A DNA stretch of 64,000 nucleotides, taken from contig CM034546.1 in NCBI GenBank assembly GCA_020055645.1, positions 68,510,001 to 68,574,000 on the forward strand, in the 5' to 3' direction. Source of the stretch: Tomocerus qinae (lineage: Eukaryota; Arthropoda; Collembola; Entomobryomorpha; Tomoceridae). Shown here piece after piece: positions 38,200 to 50,819 of the stretch. The position numbers and the translations under genes were made by a program. Position 1 is the stretch's first letter; each line of letters begins with the position of its first letter. The notes beneath the pieces are model-generated. The model did not search any database, was not told the DNA's origin, and saw only the letters and a list, made by a program, of their open reading frames with translations.

Positions 38200-38919
38200 A
38201 TAATGATGATTGTACCTATGTTGTATGTATCTAACTATCTATCTATGTATGTTCTATGCCATGGATGTTGCCATTTTGTAGCAATGCGCAACCGCGAATG
38301 AAATACAGAATTTTAATTCCAGCTCCTAACATTTCAACATGCAAAAAATCCCTACATTTCAACTACTACCATTCTCTATATTATGGAAGAGCATGGCGGG
38401 GGCGCCAGTAGATAGATCTAATGGCTACCATAGATATTCAAGTTTTTTGTTAAAATGGGCCTGTGTGGATACAATACAAAATATTCACATTCAATTCAAC
38501 ATGCAAATGCAACACCAATTTGTAATTCTGTGTTGAAATCTGTACTATATGCTCTGAGCGTGATTCCAAAAGGTGTTTGTCTTAAGGGGACTTAGGGGCT
38601 AGGGGACCTTCCCACTTTTTATAATATATAGATAGGTAGGCTCTATAATGTGTTTTGAGGGAGGATATTTCCCTGCGCCCGCACACAGATTCGCGGAACA
38701 CCTTATTCGAAAGTTGGCAAAAACTCCCCCGGGCTTGGCTGCCGTAGGAATTCCATTCTATAATCGTAGACTGAGAAAAATTTGCCCACTTATATATGTC
38801 TGGTAGGATAAATTTAAATTTTAGCGCGTTGTCAGTTCCCTTGATCCAAGGAGGCATTATTAATTATTACTATATTATAATACCTTTCGAAATCGATTCA
38901 TATATGCTGGGAGCTACTA
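38200..38919. other. Gene-poor stretch with decayed Helitron-like 5' pieces
   Basis: 38756-38812 (tctataatcgtagact...atgtctggtagg) resembles the first ~80 bases of the element at 38920. Similar atctatctatgtatg strings occur near 38225. No protein gene supported. Confidence 0.45.
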
Positions 38920-39904
38920 TCTCTATATTATAATCGTAGACTTGATAAAGCAATAAATTTACCTATCTATATATCTATGTATGTATGTTTGTATGTATGT
39001 CTGGTAGGGTGATCGTAAAAGCAAAATGTCATGAAATTTGGAAACGAGTGTTGAAAGTGGAATAAGCTGCTGCCCTAGCAGCATACCAAAATTCAAATAG
39101 AATTGTTTCATAATATGTACATTTGTACAATGCAACTGTAAGAAGTGTCAACTGCGTGAAAAGTGTTTTTTACTGTACTATTTACATTTTGCACTTTCAA
39201 TTTATTTTTTGCTGATTTTTGACGAAAACACGAGTTACCAAATTCTCTTCTGTCTGCTATCAAAAGAAATATTCATCTTTCTGCTCTGAAAATTAGCAAC
39301 TGTGAATCTATACCTACACACTGTCCTCAAAACTGAAACTGCTGCTGATTTAAATGAATATAAGGCTCATTCATTGTAACTGTGTGATTAAACGTATTAT
39401 GGTAAAATTTTAATTTAATACACTTTTAATAAGATTTGGAAAATGAGGTTTCATGTTGCTTATTTGAAACCAATTGTTAATTTTAGCTTATAATAATCTC
39501 CTTTGTATTTGAATAATATTTTCTGCATTTAAAAGTCAAAGTGTATTTTCTGTTCAATCAAGAAGATTCAATGTGTTTACCATTGGCTAATGACTTTCCA
39601 ACAAATGGTCCAATAATTATAAATAATATATAATAATTACATATAATAATATTATAATTTTATATATATTGTCCAACTCCAACATGGTTGGACAATAAAT
39701 AATGTTACCATATTACTGATATATATATTATATATAGTTATTATATATAGTCACAATATTACTGATTACCGAGTAAGCGAAGATCTTATACACATAAATA
39801 TATTATGATATATAGAGATACACCAATAATTTGTGATTACGGTTACATGTAGGATTTTGAATTTAATAGTTGTGCTAGATTCATTTCTTTGCTGGGTTCA
39901 CTAG
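38920..39904 (+). mobile_element. Helitron-like non-autonomous element, second copy (985 bp)
   Basis: Starts TCTCTATATTATAATCG, ends GGGTTCACTAG, with host A before and T after. Same length as, and almost the same sequence as, the inverted copy in the B1 intron. Contains the hairpin TTGTCCAAC..GTTGGACAA and TA-rich tracts. No coding frame. Confidence 0.82.
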
Positions 39905-40515
39905 TGAACAATAAGCCCGAAACAAACTTCATGGGTTGATTTCACAGAGCAGAATGGTTTCAAACTTTGAATACAAATTAAAGCCGAAACCCCTTTAGCT
40001 ACAAGTCGATTTACATTATTTCTGACAAAAAGGTATATTATTGTTGTACCCTCTCCTTAAAGATTAAATAAAATATGATGTTATGGAAAGCATTTCAAGC
40101 TTTAAATAAAAAAGGGTACCCAATACTCAATACCAACTTAAATAAATAACAATGTTTAATAGGTTTGTATGAAATAGAAAATGAAATACATAAATGACAA
40201 TAACACTTATTTACTATACTAACTTATGTCTTAAACTTATATTCCATTTCAATGATTCATAGACTATTAAATGATTAACACTTTTGATGTTTAACAAATT
40301 TTCTTTTACAAATGTACTAAAACACCAATCATTATCTACAATACAAACCAAGTAAAAGTATTAAATGATATTATAATTTTTTCCTTTTGTAAGTTTTTAT
40401 TTGTTTTTGGATTATTGGCAATAATACAAATACGAAATCAGAAGATCTTTGTTGGAGACAAAATATTTTAAGAGTCCACCGTGCAATTCTTATTGAAAAA
40501 TATGCAACCAAATAA
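39905..40515. other. Spacer 3' of B5
   Basis: AT-rich, little similarity to other B spacers. No feature supported. Confidence 0.5.
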
Positions 40516-41547
40516 CTATTTCGGAGTATCTACAGAAAGGAGTAAAGTCACACTGTAATTAATAACTTGAAACACAAATAGTATTGCCGTGTCCCGAGTG
40601 ACCCCAAAAAATGGGCCAACTTCAATTCTTATAGGCCGAAGAGCGTTCATTTGTTTAATGGATACCTTAGATACTAGCACCTGTTTCCATCGTTGTCGGA
40701 AATTGATTGCCAATGCATGTATCTGCCCACAACAAGTAAATCCCCATATTTCTATAAAAAAAGCATATTAATGACCAATATGATGTAAGAAGATACATTG
40801 CTATGCTTACGTAGCGATATAACTTAATGGTTGCAAAATTAGCTATAGGGTGAATGCAAAACGCGCACCCTACAAAAATCGGAACAATACATATTACAGA
40901 TCGCAACATATTCTGATTGATAAGTAACAGATCCCTATAGAGTTTGCTAATCCTAACAAATTTGTAACGAATAGCAAAATTACTATGTCGATTAATTTTT
41001 TTCCCAATTGTCAAACTTTCCAGCCAATAGTATGTGGTGTGAAAATATAAAACGACAAGAACAGCAACTATAAATAGTAGAAGAAGGAAATGAATAGAAA
41101 TGAAGGTTTGTCCAAAAAATATGCAAACAAGGCAGAAAACGTAGACGGTGGTAGACATGTAATTCAGATTTACTATCCAAGCAAATATGTGTAGTTCTGT
41201 GTAAAGTATTACAAATGATAACATTGTAAAGATGAGAAAGAAATATGGCCCGCTAAGTTTCATGCCATATCCACAAAGTTTGTAGAACAACGAGTTTTCA
41301 ATTTCTGCGGCAATATCCGGGAAAAGACCTAAACAAAATAAATTCATGAAAACAGAAAATGGTAATTTTCTCAAATTTACAAATCCCGTTATAATCTTAT
41401 CGTCTTTTAAGGAATGAGTATAATATAATGTAAGCCTCAAAATTTTCGTTTGGCATATGAAATCTGAATTCGATAGAAATCTGAATCCCAATGGAAGTTT
41501 GCAAATTTATTACAAAATAACGTTATTTTCTATATATCGTCCTTTAA

Positions 41548-41962
41548 AGACGCTCTCCATGCCTCCATAGCAACCACATGGGCCTATCTAAATGCTTGTT
41601 AAAAAATGTTTTACATCTGGCTTTATTCCTCCTGAAGGGGAATCCTGGACTATCGAGAAACTCACGAGGGTTTCTGGATTTTAGATATACTTGCTTTAAA
41701 GGATTAAAAAATCAAATTCCAAAAAAAGTGATTTAGTTTTAGTTTTTATAAAACGTTGATTTATTTGCACTGTTTAAAGCAACGATATCAAAAATCCAGA
41801 AACCATCGTGTGTTCCTCGATAGTCCAGGACCAGGATGGCAAAAATGTAAGTCCCATAAAAACCGGGCTTATCCTTTGGGAGGAATAAAGCCAGATGTAA
41901 AACATTTTTAACATGCATCTAGATAGGCCCGGTTGCTATGCAGACGTGCGTAGAGAGCCTTC
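41548..41962. mobile_element. TTAA-flanked MITE nested in a TA-type MITE (415 bp)
   Basis: Long inverted arms (catagcaacc-gggcctatct, ttttacatctggctttattc, atagtccagga) around a short loop, bordered by TTAA at 41544-41547 and 41963-41966. The flanks are the left arm of a TA-type MITE (TCGTCCT before, GGAAGGAAAAAGCC after), whose intact copies read TCGTCCTTTAAGGAACG with a single TTAA. TTAA duplication suggests a piggyBac-type origin. Confidence 0.78.
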
Positions 41963-42949
41963 TTAAGGAAGGAAAAAGCCAATATCCATTTATTGTTTAC
42001 TAGGTGATTTTAATTATGTAATTATGAACATGTGTCCTGTTCCTGAATATCTGCAATTAATTGTTTTAAGTTTTAACAGGTTAATAGGTATAATTTAATT
42101 AATATCTAACGGCATTTAATCCCACGATCAAATTTGTACCAAACAACTTCATTCACAATTTGGTTATATTTTATAGTGAACCCAGTTAAGGGGCGAGCCT
42201 GGCACTCAAGAGAAATTAAGCAGGCCACCCATCACAGTAATAAAAATAAAAACAATTCCGGGTCAAATGGAAAAATTCCCAAATCAAAATAATAACTGAA
42301 TTTCGTAGTGTTCAATACAGGGAATAATAAAATACTCTACTTTTAATAAACAACCCAGGATGTTCCCCTTTAAAATCAGAAAAATATGATTCCGGGTTTT
42401 TGGAAAACGAATTATCTTCTTTAGCTAATTATTTCTAATCAATCCCCAATAATCATCTTAATCTTATGTGAATTTGTATTATAGTTGAATCCTAGCACAC
42501 AAAATGTGCTAGAAAATGTTGCAATCAGTAAATTTCTAGCGACTGCGCATTGGCCCGCATTTCACTAATTAATTACAAAATATTACGGACATAGAAACAT
42601 ACAAACATTTATTCAAGAATAATGAAAGAATCCCATGCGCATGCCCCACTTTATGCTTATGTAGAGTAAAGATTGTTCTGATATAATATTATGAAACAAC
42701 TCATTTTGTTGGTTTAGAGGGAGGGGGCATGCGCATTTTGCTTTCGTGCTTTCAAGGAACGTGCATATATTACGTTTACAGTTGATGGGAGGAGGCGATC
42801 TCCAAAAGAGTTACAGCTAGCACTTGCGCTATACTTGGGAGAGGGGGTTTTACGTTACGTAATATATGCAGGTTTCCTAGGCTCTCCTACCAAGACATAG
42901 ATAGTCAGGTATTAGTGCGATTATATTATAGAATATCCATATTTCGTTT

Positions 42950-43086
42950 GATGCAGAAAATAGCCTAACTTCACTAACAAGAGTATGGATGTAGGCTTTT
43001 TCCTCTACCAAACAAAAAATGGAATTTTGGCTTTTCCTGTACCAATCTAAAGGTGGATAAAGACTTTTTCCGTCCTTAAGGGGCGA
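42950..43086. mobile_element. TA-type MITE, right part
   Basis: Right arm aaacaaaaaatggaattttggc to CGTCCTTAAGGGGCGA followed by TA. The interior (atagcctaact..acaagagtatggatg) matches copies at 18484 and 56203; the left end is diverged or lost. Confidence 0.6.
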
Positions 43087-43594
43087 TACTATTATATGGT
43101 ATGTAGTGTATAGCTAGCATGTACCCAGTAGAGGGCAGAGGGGGGTTGTAGCGCCAATATAAAGCTGTATAACATTAAGATAATGTTAGATATTGATGAA
43201 ATAAGATTTACCGAACTTAGAACTTACGTCTAAATATTCTGTCGTATTGCAAAATGTTGGTAAATGAAATAGCAAAATCATCCATCACACAGTACAAAGC
43301 CAAGTATTCCAAAAAGGTGAAAATTCCCATTCCGACAAACATTAATAGTATCACAAATTCTACGATGGTTAAGGAAGGTTGTTTTGTGAAATTCAGACTT
43401 AATAGAAGCGAGAAAGTGTAGCAATTCAATAGAAACACGGCCACAATGCCAGAATACGCTGAATATCTTTTCCTCTTGTTGGTTGTTGGGGTGATGAGTT
43501 CATTTTTGTGATCGTAATCAATAAACCCACATTTTAAAAAATCCGATGCTTTAAAGTAGTTTTCTACAGCCTCTCTCATTATCTTAGTTGTCAT

Positions 43595-45823
43595 TTTGAA
43601 ACCTAAATTTATGTTAGTAATGCAAATGTTCTGGGTGAAACTCAACCACTCAGTTTTAATTGTTCTGGAATGAGATTTGCGACGGAGTAAGATGCAGTTC
43701 GAATGGTTATTAAAATTTAAGGTAGTACCCTTTGAATATGACACTGAATGTTATTTAAAATAATTCACTTTTATATTACCCATTCCCAAATTATTTCGTC
43801 GAATATTTCTATGCGTTAAATAACAAATAATCCAAAACATAATTATAATTTATATAAGTATTATTACTAATTATGTGCAAGTGCCAGTTAAAAATTTATT
43901 ATGTAATATAAAATGAAAAATCAATACCACTCCGGCCTCTCTTGTATGTTATTAGCTGTGGAAAGTTTTTCTTGTCATTTTTTATACATTGACTTGACTT
44001 TGTGATCTGGAATCCAGATTCTTAATGGTGATAGTCCATTAGATATTCCTAAGACTATTTCATAATGCTTATTGTTGAAAAGAAATAGTGAATTCTATTT
44101 TACTATAGCTTATACTTTCTAAAGAAAAATAATGTTCTGTATGCCAAAGACAACTGAAGGCGAAACATTTTACTGTAATATAACGTCCTATAATTGTACA
44201 GTATTAAATAAAATCTTTGAATTTACAATTTGGTATTAAACAGGCCCAATATACAAAGTCACAAAGCTAGCAAAACTCATGTATATTTATTATTTATAGA
44301 CACTAACCATTTTAAAGCAAAGTTTTCACTTTCCCCGACCGAAAAGGTACCAACAGAAACGCACAGAGAAGTTCAGCAGAGTTTCAACAAGAAATCCCTA
44401 CGACTTAGCAGGAAGAGTTCAGCAGTTATTTTCCGTGTCTCAACCAAAAATTCACTCAAAACTGCACAAAAATGCATGCTGTGGAAATAGAAATACCAAT
44501 ATTATCAAATTTACTGTTTCTCCGGGAGAGGTCTCTACAACATGACCGATATTGACCCAAAATTACCACAGAGATATGTGTGCCGGGTAGCAACTTTGGT
44601 GACCTATCCCGGGAAAACTATGCGGCGTATCCGATTTTGATTTGAAAAAAATTGATCGCCTTCGTGCCCTCTACAACATAGAAGAGTATGAATGATATGG
44701 AACCTCCGAAAGCAAAAATCGGGGTGCTGGGTGGCAACATTCGGTGGTCCCTCCCTGGGAAAATACACGGTGGATTATTTTCATATCCTTCCCAAAGTTG
44801 TTTGTCTTAATGTCCTCTACAATATATGTGAACAATATGAACCATATCTAACATGCAGAAGCCAGAAGGGTCTTAACCCGTGTCCTGATGAAAATGATTT
44901 AATTACAGTAATCTAGATAATTGGTACAATAAGGAAACCTAAAAATTTGCACCTGCAATTTATTTAATGATTCCTTCTACGAAAGTCAAAACGTTTGTGT
45001 ACATTTTCCACAGTTGCATGTAATAACGCAGTAATTTAGAAACCGATGGAAAGATTTGTATTTACTTGTATACATTAAAGTCAGAGTATTATAACTGAGA
45101 GAAGGTTATACAAGACATCTAATAATGTAGTGAAAACAAAGCCCGCACCCTCCCTAACTCAAAATGGCCATGGAATTTAACCTGAAATATATTTATAGCT
45201 TTTGCAAATTATATTCTACAATTCCATGAAGAATAAAAATATATACGAACATAATTAGCAGGAGTCGTAGTGTATTACATAAGATTTATGAAAATGAATT
45301 TTTTTATAAAAAATGTTATCGAAAGCTATTCACGCATGTAGTAAAATAAAAACAATTTTGAAATTTGTTGGAAAATTGTAGAACTATAAGCTGAATTTAG
45401 GCGAATTTAAAAATCCAGAGAAACGTTTTCGCACTTCGTGGGAATACATAAAGCTTGTATAATTATACAGACTACAGTTCGAATTGTCAGTAATTGCTGT
45501 TTCGATAGATGTATTGGGATGCTATTAAAACATGTAAATGTAAACTGTAAAGTGAGAAATACAATTTGTGAGAAAAGGTTTGCTCTTGTCTTGCTAATTA
45601 AATGTTTAAAATTATAAATACATAATTCAACACAGAAGTGTTGAAAACAAAACTTTTACAATGTTTTGAAGCATAACACAATAGAATAATATTATTGTAC
45701 ATTCCAATTTATTCAAATATATCAAATGTCCATAATTGCTAATTAAATGAAGGCTATCATCATCTATTAGTATTTAGGATATTTTAGTAAAGAAGGTTCT
45801 ATCCAATAAAACTTTATAACTGT
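43595..45823. other. B5 upstream spacer with diverged ~140-bp tandem repeat
   Basis: Leader, then B4-like spacer to about 44300. From ~44530 to 44830 three diverged units share ccctctacaacat and gc(c/t)gggt(a/g)gcaac-ttggtg (spacing about 137 and 146). After 44900 it again matches the B4 upstream spacer. Frames at 44230-44490 and 44692-44916 are not convincing genes. Confidence 0.45.
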
Positions 45824-46910
45824 TCAAATAGACGAACTGCAACTTTTATTGTAAAGATGAAATTTGTCGCTTCTTTCAAATCCGAGTGATTCAATGTGAT
45901 CTAAGATTTTAGTAGTGTCAGCTGCTGAAAGTTCAGTTGTCACTGAGTATGCAAACTACAATAGAAATAAAAAAAATATTATATTTAAAAAACAGGAGGG
46001 AGATTATTTTTTCTATTTGATAATAATAATTTCTTCAACTATATTAGCAACATATTTTGTGATGCTTTCCGTTTAATTTATTTTTTGTTTTTACCCATCC
46101 AAGTTCTCCGTCGGGATAGCATATAACTTCAACTGCAATATTTTTGTTATCACAATAGGTAAGATACTCAAAGTCAGTCTCTCCTGAAATCAAAATAAAA
46201 TTGGAAATAGTAACTGCACCCTTGAGCAAGAAAAATGTCAACATGATTTAAGCAACTAATTAATATTTTAGTACAGTACATTTGAAATTCTTTAGGTACC
46301 AAAGGATTTATACTAGAATAATTTCACATTCAATAATTTTCCAATGAAATTTCAGCTTACTGTATTTGTCAAATACTGAAGAATATTCACATGAGAAAAC
46401 GCCATCAGTGGTATTGAATTCTGTTGCAGGTGAACAACTCCATAGACCAATCTTATTGCCAAATCCCATAGCTATCCCATCGAATTTTCCATCTGAGCCA
46501 TCATGTACAATTCTAAAACGGACGCATAGTTTCGAAAAGTCTTCTCCGTCATTCACCGATCTCCCATGAAGAATTTTAGCTAATTTACGTCTGAACACGG
46601 CGTTTCCTAATTGAAGATGCCATCCATCCGAAGGTTGACTTTCTCCCAACTAGAACAAAATAAACCCACGGAATTTAATAAAAAATTTTGACTTGTTGTT
46701 TAGATGTTTTTGGAATTTACTCTGAACCCTCGAGTATTACTTTAACCACAACAACTAAATCAGTCATACCCAGAGAAAATCAAAGTCTGAGGCAATTGTA
46801 GGATTTACACAAAGCTCGTTTTTATCAGAAGAAAAGTTCTCAGAAGCAACAGATATAACTAGCAATATTTGAAAAATTCCTAGTAAATTGTATACAAATT
46901 TGATTGCCAT
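45824..46910 (-). CDS. Small secreted protein of unknown function, four exons (216 aa)
   Basis: I do not recognise this family. Four exons on the minus strand, 46770-46910, 46361-46649, 46095-46183 and 45824-45955, sum to 651 nt in one frame, with donors GTATGA, GTAAGC, GTAAAA and acceptors TTCTAG, TTTCAG, TTGTAG in compatible phases (0, 1, 0). The protein opens with a signal peptide (MAIKFVYNLLGIFQILLVIS, then VAS). The mature part has about seven cysteines (contexts ELCVN, KLCVRF, WSCSP, FSCEY, TYCDN, VICYP, KSCSS), a DGSDGKFDGIAMGFGNK stretch and no membrane segment. It is probably extracellular. It lies between receptor units B5 and B6 in the same orientation. Exon calls come from splice signals only. 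Confidence 0.62.
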
Positions 46911-47838
46911 AGTTTTAATTAGAAATAATTTAGTTAGAACTGATAATTTACAACACTTTTGGTCTGTGAATGCAGTACTTTTAATTTGAGTAGTTATAAG
47001 TTCATTGTACTAAAATATAGTATAGAATGAAGACAAGGCCGTCAAGTTATTGTTTCATTTTTATTTGAATATTTCCTAAAGTGTCACAATACATTATAAA
47101 TTATAATTTGATGAATGATGAGTGATGAATGAATGCCATACCAACGCCAAACAATATTTACTCTATTTGATCGAATAATCGGATGCTAAAGCAGTTTAAT
47201 TTTAAGAAACCCCCATTTAAAATTAGACGAATGAGATTACATTGTATTGTAATATATCACTCTAATCCGTATGCAGATGCACGTTTGTACTGATATACAT
47301 ACATCTGATAAATAAACAATCTTTCACAAATTAAGTTCCTTAACAATATCAATTAAAGTAGCACAACGCCGTTATTCCCTGTTTGAGCAGATCTCAGATA
47401 AATCAAAGTGAAGTACGTAATAGCAAGCAGTAAACTATTATTTTCTATAAATTATTTAATAATGCTTATAGTTTTCATCATTATATTGATTTGTCATATA
47501 CAAAAGTTTTTGGTATCAAATAATAATAATAATATATTATTTTGAAAAGTTCAAGCAAAACAAAAGGAACAAATAAATTATACTACATAATATACTATGA
47601 CATCTTTTCAGGATGCCAGGCACATTATAGTATTCACTAAATAAAATTACAGTCCACTGATTAAATAACTCTTTAAAAACGATGCCGGAAAACTTCAATT
47701 AATCTCGGGGAGCCGCATGCCATCCAAAGTTTGTTGCAGATTCTCACATTTTCTAAAATGGGTAGATAGTTGGATGCAATGAACCTTTTAAGACAATATT
47801 AAAGTTACTCAAGCTAAAATCAACCAATTTAGACTTAC
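46911..47838. other. Spacer between secreted-protein gene and BTB fragment
   Basis: AT-rich, unlike the B spacers. On the minus strand a possible acceptor near 47757 (cattttag) opens a short frame (CENLQQTLDGMRLPEIN), possibly a remnant next exon of the BTB gene. Not certain. Confidence 0.4.
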
Positions 47839-47958
47839 CATTGCTTTTTCACTCAGTATTTTAAGATCTTCCAAATCGTATTGATCAGCAATTAAAAACA
47901 ATCCGTAGGCACATTCGTCCATTCTCTTAACTTCGCCGGTGTAGACATTGTCTACACA
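47839..47958 (-). pseudogene. BTB/POZ domain exon fragment
   Basis: The minus strand reads NVYTGEVKRMDECAYGLFLI, then ADQYDLEDLKILSEKAM, followed by a good donor (ATG|GTAAGT). This fits the second half of a BTB/POZ domain (the YTG, then the LLxxADxYxLxxLKxxCE-like helix), used for dimerisation and Cul3 adaptor roles. The front half is absent: the sequence abuts the broken receptor exon at 47959/47960. Probably a captured gene fragment, not functional by itself. Confidence 0.6.
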
Positions 47959-47959
47959 T

Positions 47960-49031
47960 CATCATATTCTGATTGATGAGTAACAGTTCCCGATACAGTT
48001 TGTTGGCCATAACTAATTTCTGACGAATTTTAGAATTATTATGTCCTTTCAGAATTGACAAACTTTTCAGCCAATAGTATGTACTGTGAAAAAATAAAAT
48101 AGAAATAGAAATAATCAGTATTAATACAAGTAAGAAGTGATTGAAAATGAAGGTCTGTCCAAAGAATATACAAACAAGGCAGAAAATGTAGAGAGGGTAA
48201 GACATGTAATTGAGATTGACAATCCAAGCAAATAAGTGCCGTTCTGTGTAAATTAATACAAAAGATGCTGATGGAAAGATGATGAAGACAATAGGAATGG
48301 CTAGCATAAAAACATATCCACAAAGTTTGTAGAACAAAGAGCTTTCAATTTCTGCAGCAATGTCCGGGAATAGACCTTTAGGAAATTATTTAAAACCGAA
48401 AATTCAAATTTCTCGTAATGGTAATCGTAATAATTTCTCATCAATACTTTGTTTAAATCATTTTGTTCGGATTATAATTTTAAATATAAAATAATTTTCT
48501 TCATTCCAATTTAGACAAAATTTACATTTTCAGAAATAGAAAATTCAGTACAAAATATAATAAATCGCAATGTTTCAACTTTATTAAAATTATATACAAT
48601 TGTGATCATTATTATTGCTAGTGAATTATAAACAGGAGGAAAAAAGATTTAATGTGGAACTTACGTCTAAATATTCCGTCGTATTGCAACATCTGAGTAA
48701 ACGAAAGGGCAAAGTCATCAATTACGAAATACAATGCCAAGTATTCCAAAAATGTGAAAATTCCCATTGTAACAAACACTAATAGTATCACAAATTTCAC
48801 GATGGTTAGAGAAGGTTGTCCCGTGAAATGCAGGCTCAATAGAAGCGAGAAAGTGTAGCAGTTCAATAGAAACAGAGCCACAATGCCAGAATACGCTGAA
48901 TATCTTTTTTTCTTGTTTGCTGTTGGAGTGAGAATTCCTCTTTTGTTGTCGTTATCAAAAAATCCACATTTTAGAAAATCGGATATTTTAAAGTAGGTTT
49001 CGAAAGCCTCCCTCATAGCAATAGTCGTCAT
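47960..49031 (-). pseudogene. Family B receptor B6, exon 2 truncated at a rearrangement
   Basis: Exon 1 48665-49031 (367 nt, MTTIAMREAFETYFKISDF) and its donor are intact. Exon 2 starts normally at 48375 with GLFPDIAAEIESSLFYKL-type sequence and runs to LYRELLLINQNMM, where homology to B1 and B3 stops at 47960. The last ~125 residues, with three membrane segments, are missing. The frame runs a few codons into the BTB fragment and ends. The hairpin gtagaca-tgtctac sits at the junction. Confidence 0.82.
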
Positions 49032-50805
49032 TTTGAATCCTAACTTTGAAATAGGATAGTAAATATTATGACAAAAGGAACGTGAGACTTCAAACCTACA
49101 ACTTAGTTTTACTTGTTTAGGAATGTGGTTTGTGATGGAGACTGTTTGCAATTCGAATACTTATTTAAGTTGAAAGCTGTTAGAAATCACGCAGAATGGG
49201 TTTTAAAATAATCAAATTCAACATCTAGACATCCCCATATCATGTCGTGAATATTATTCCCATATTTGTATTTAGTATTTCGGCTTTAAGCGAATTCTCC
49301 GCAATATAATAGCATAACTTATAAGCATGATTTCAAGCCACGTGAATTATACAATGTATATTTAATTGCGACATGGAGGCATCCGTGGCCTAGCCCTGGA
49401 ACGGATGGAACGAATTCTATTTTATTAAATGAAATCGTATGCTTCCTACAGAAACAAATTCCTCTGTATGCCCGGGAGAACTATAGTTCAAAGTGATAAA
49501 ATCTTGAGATCGGGCTAAATTGTATACATACTGAGCAATATTGTCCTATATTGAATAAAATAATACTTAAAATTTTAGTATTAAACAAGCACTTTATACG
49601 AAGTTTCTTGCTTGATGTATTACTTTGATCACAAAAGCCAAAACCATGTATTTGTTTATTATTTATAAATTCAAACTTTTCAAGCAGCTTTTGTTTTTAG
49701 TTAGGTCGCATACTTCTGCTCCATGAATACAAAAACTCGCAAATTTCCTCTCACACACATACGTTCTTAATTTTTTTTGTTATTCTACTAATATTATGTC
49801 CATTTGATTTATTAGACTATTTCGCACTAAACATTTTATATTTTTTCATTGGTCCAGTCGTTTCAGACTTATTCTGTCTCTATTCAAAGATATTTTTTCA
49901 AATTGTCTTTTACGTACAAAAATGCATCGCTTCTTTGTTTTTTGTTTCTTTATAGATCTGTACATGGGTGACATATTAAAGTGAAGTCGATAAAGATAAA
50001 ATGAGAGCCGTCCTTTTTAATCCAATACAATAATATATTATTATATATTTAAGTACGACGACATCGATACAGACGCTGCCCGTCCGTGTCTCGTCTTAGC
50101 TGTAGAAAGGTTTTCTAGACATTTCTGATACATTTGCCTTTATATGTAAACTTCATGGCTCAGATTTGATGATTAATGTTTAAAACATCATAAGTCCATT
50201 TGTATAATGGTTATTTTGGTTAAGAAATATTTTACTCTATTTTTACTAAACCAAACCGTATGCTTACTACCGGAAAAAATATTGTGTATGCCCGAGAGTA
50301 TGATAGTTTAACTGAAAATCTTAAATTTCAGAAATATTATACATAATATTATTGTGCTATATTTTCTTGTATAGTTTAAAGTAATATTCTAACATTTTAG
50401 CATTAAACAAGCACAATGTACGCGCTTTCATTGCTTTGCTCGCAAAAGGCAAAACCATGTATTTATTTATTTTTAATAAATGTAAACTTTTCAAAGCAGG
50501 TTTTTTTTAGTTAAGTCGCATACTTCGGCTCCATGTATACGAAAGCTAGCTAAATGTCCTGTGACACACACACGTTTTACATTTATTTTGTTACTCCCCT
50601 AATATGTTCATTTTTTTATTACACTACAGTATTGCACTTTAAAAAGTACCCATGGGAGTTTGCAAGAATAAACAGTATAGGGCTATTTTACTACAGGCTA
50701 ATTGAAAATCTACAATAGATAGAAGTGGCTCAAGAGGTTGGGATTACACACGCCGTTTACGCAAAGAATCTCTTTTCCAAAACCAAACCCCGCCAAAAAT
50801 CATGG
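49032..50805. other. B6 leader and spacer
   Basis: Leader (its upstream frame broken by one base near 49248) and full B spacer; 49765-50030 matches the sequence fused to the retroelement at 16738. No gene. Confidence 0.6.
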
Positions 50806-50819
50806 TTTGCTTGCAGGGT

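Larger units (their letters stand above)
40516..43594 (-). pseudogene. Family B receptor B5, one-base frameshift in exon 2
   Basis: Exon 1 43228-43594 (367 nt, MTTKIMREAVENYFKASDF) and exon 2 40516-41328 (813 nt). A run of seven A at about 40757-40763, where other copies have five or six, adds one base. The frame then reads YRNMGIYLLWAD instead of the conserved EIWGFTRCGQIHEL, and the normal frame resumes only on the other side (MNALRPIRIEVGPFFGV to LLLSVDTPK). Without that base the gene would be intact at 392 aa, so a sequencing error in a homopolymer is a real alternative. The 1.9-kb intron is enlarged by MITE insertions. Confidence 0.7.
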
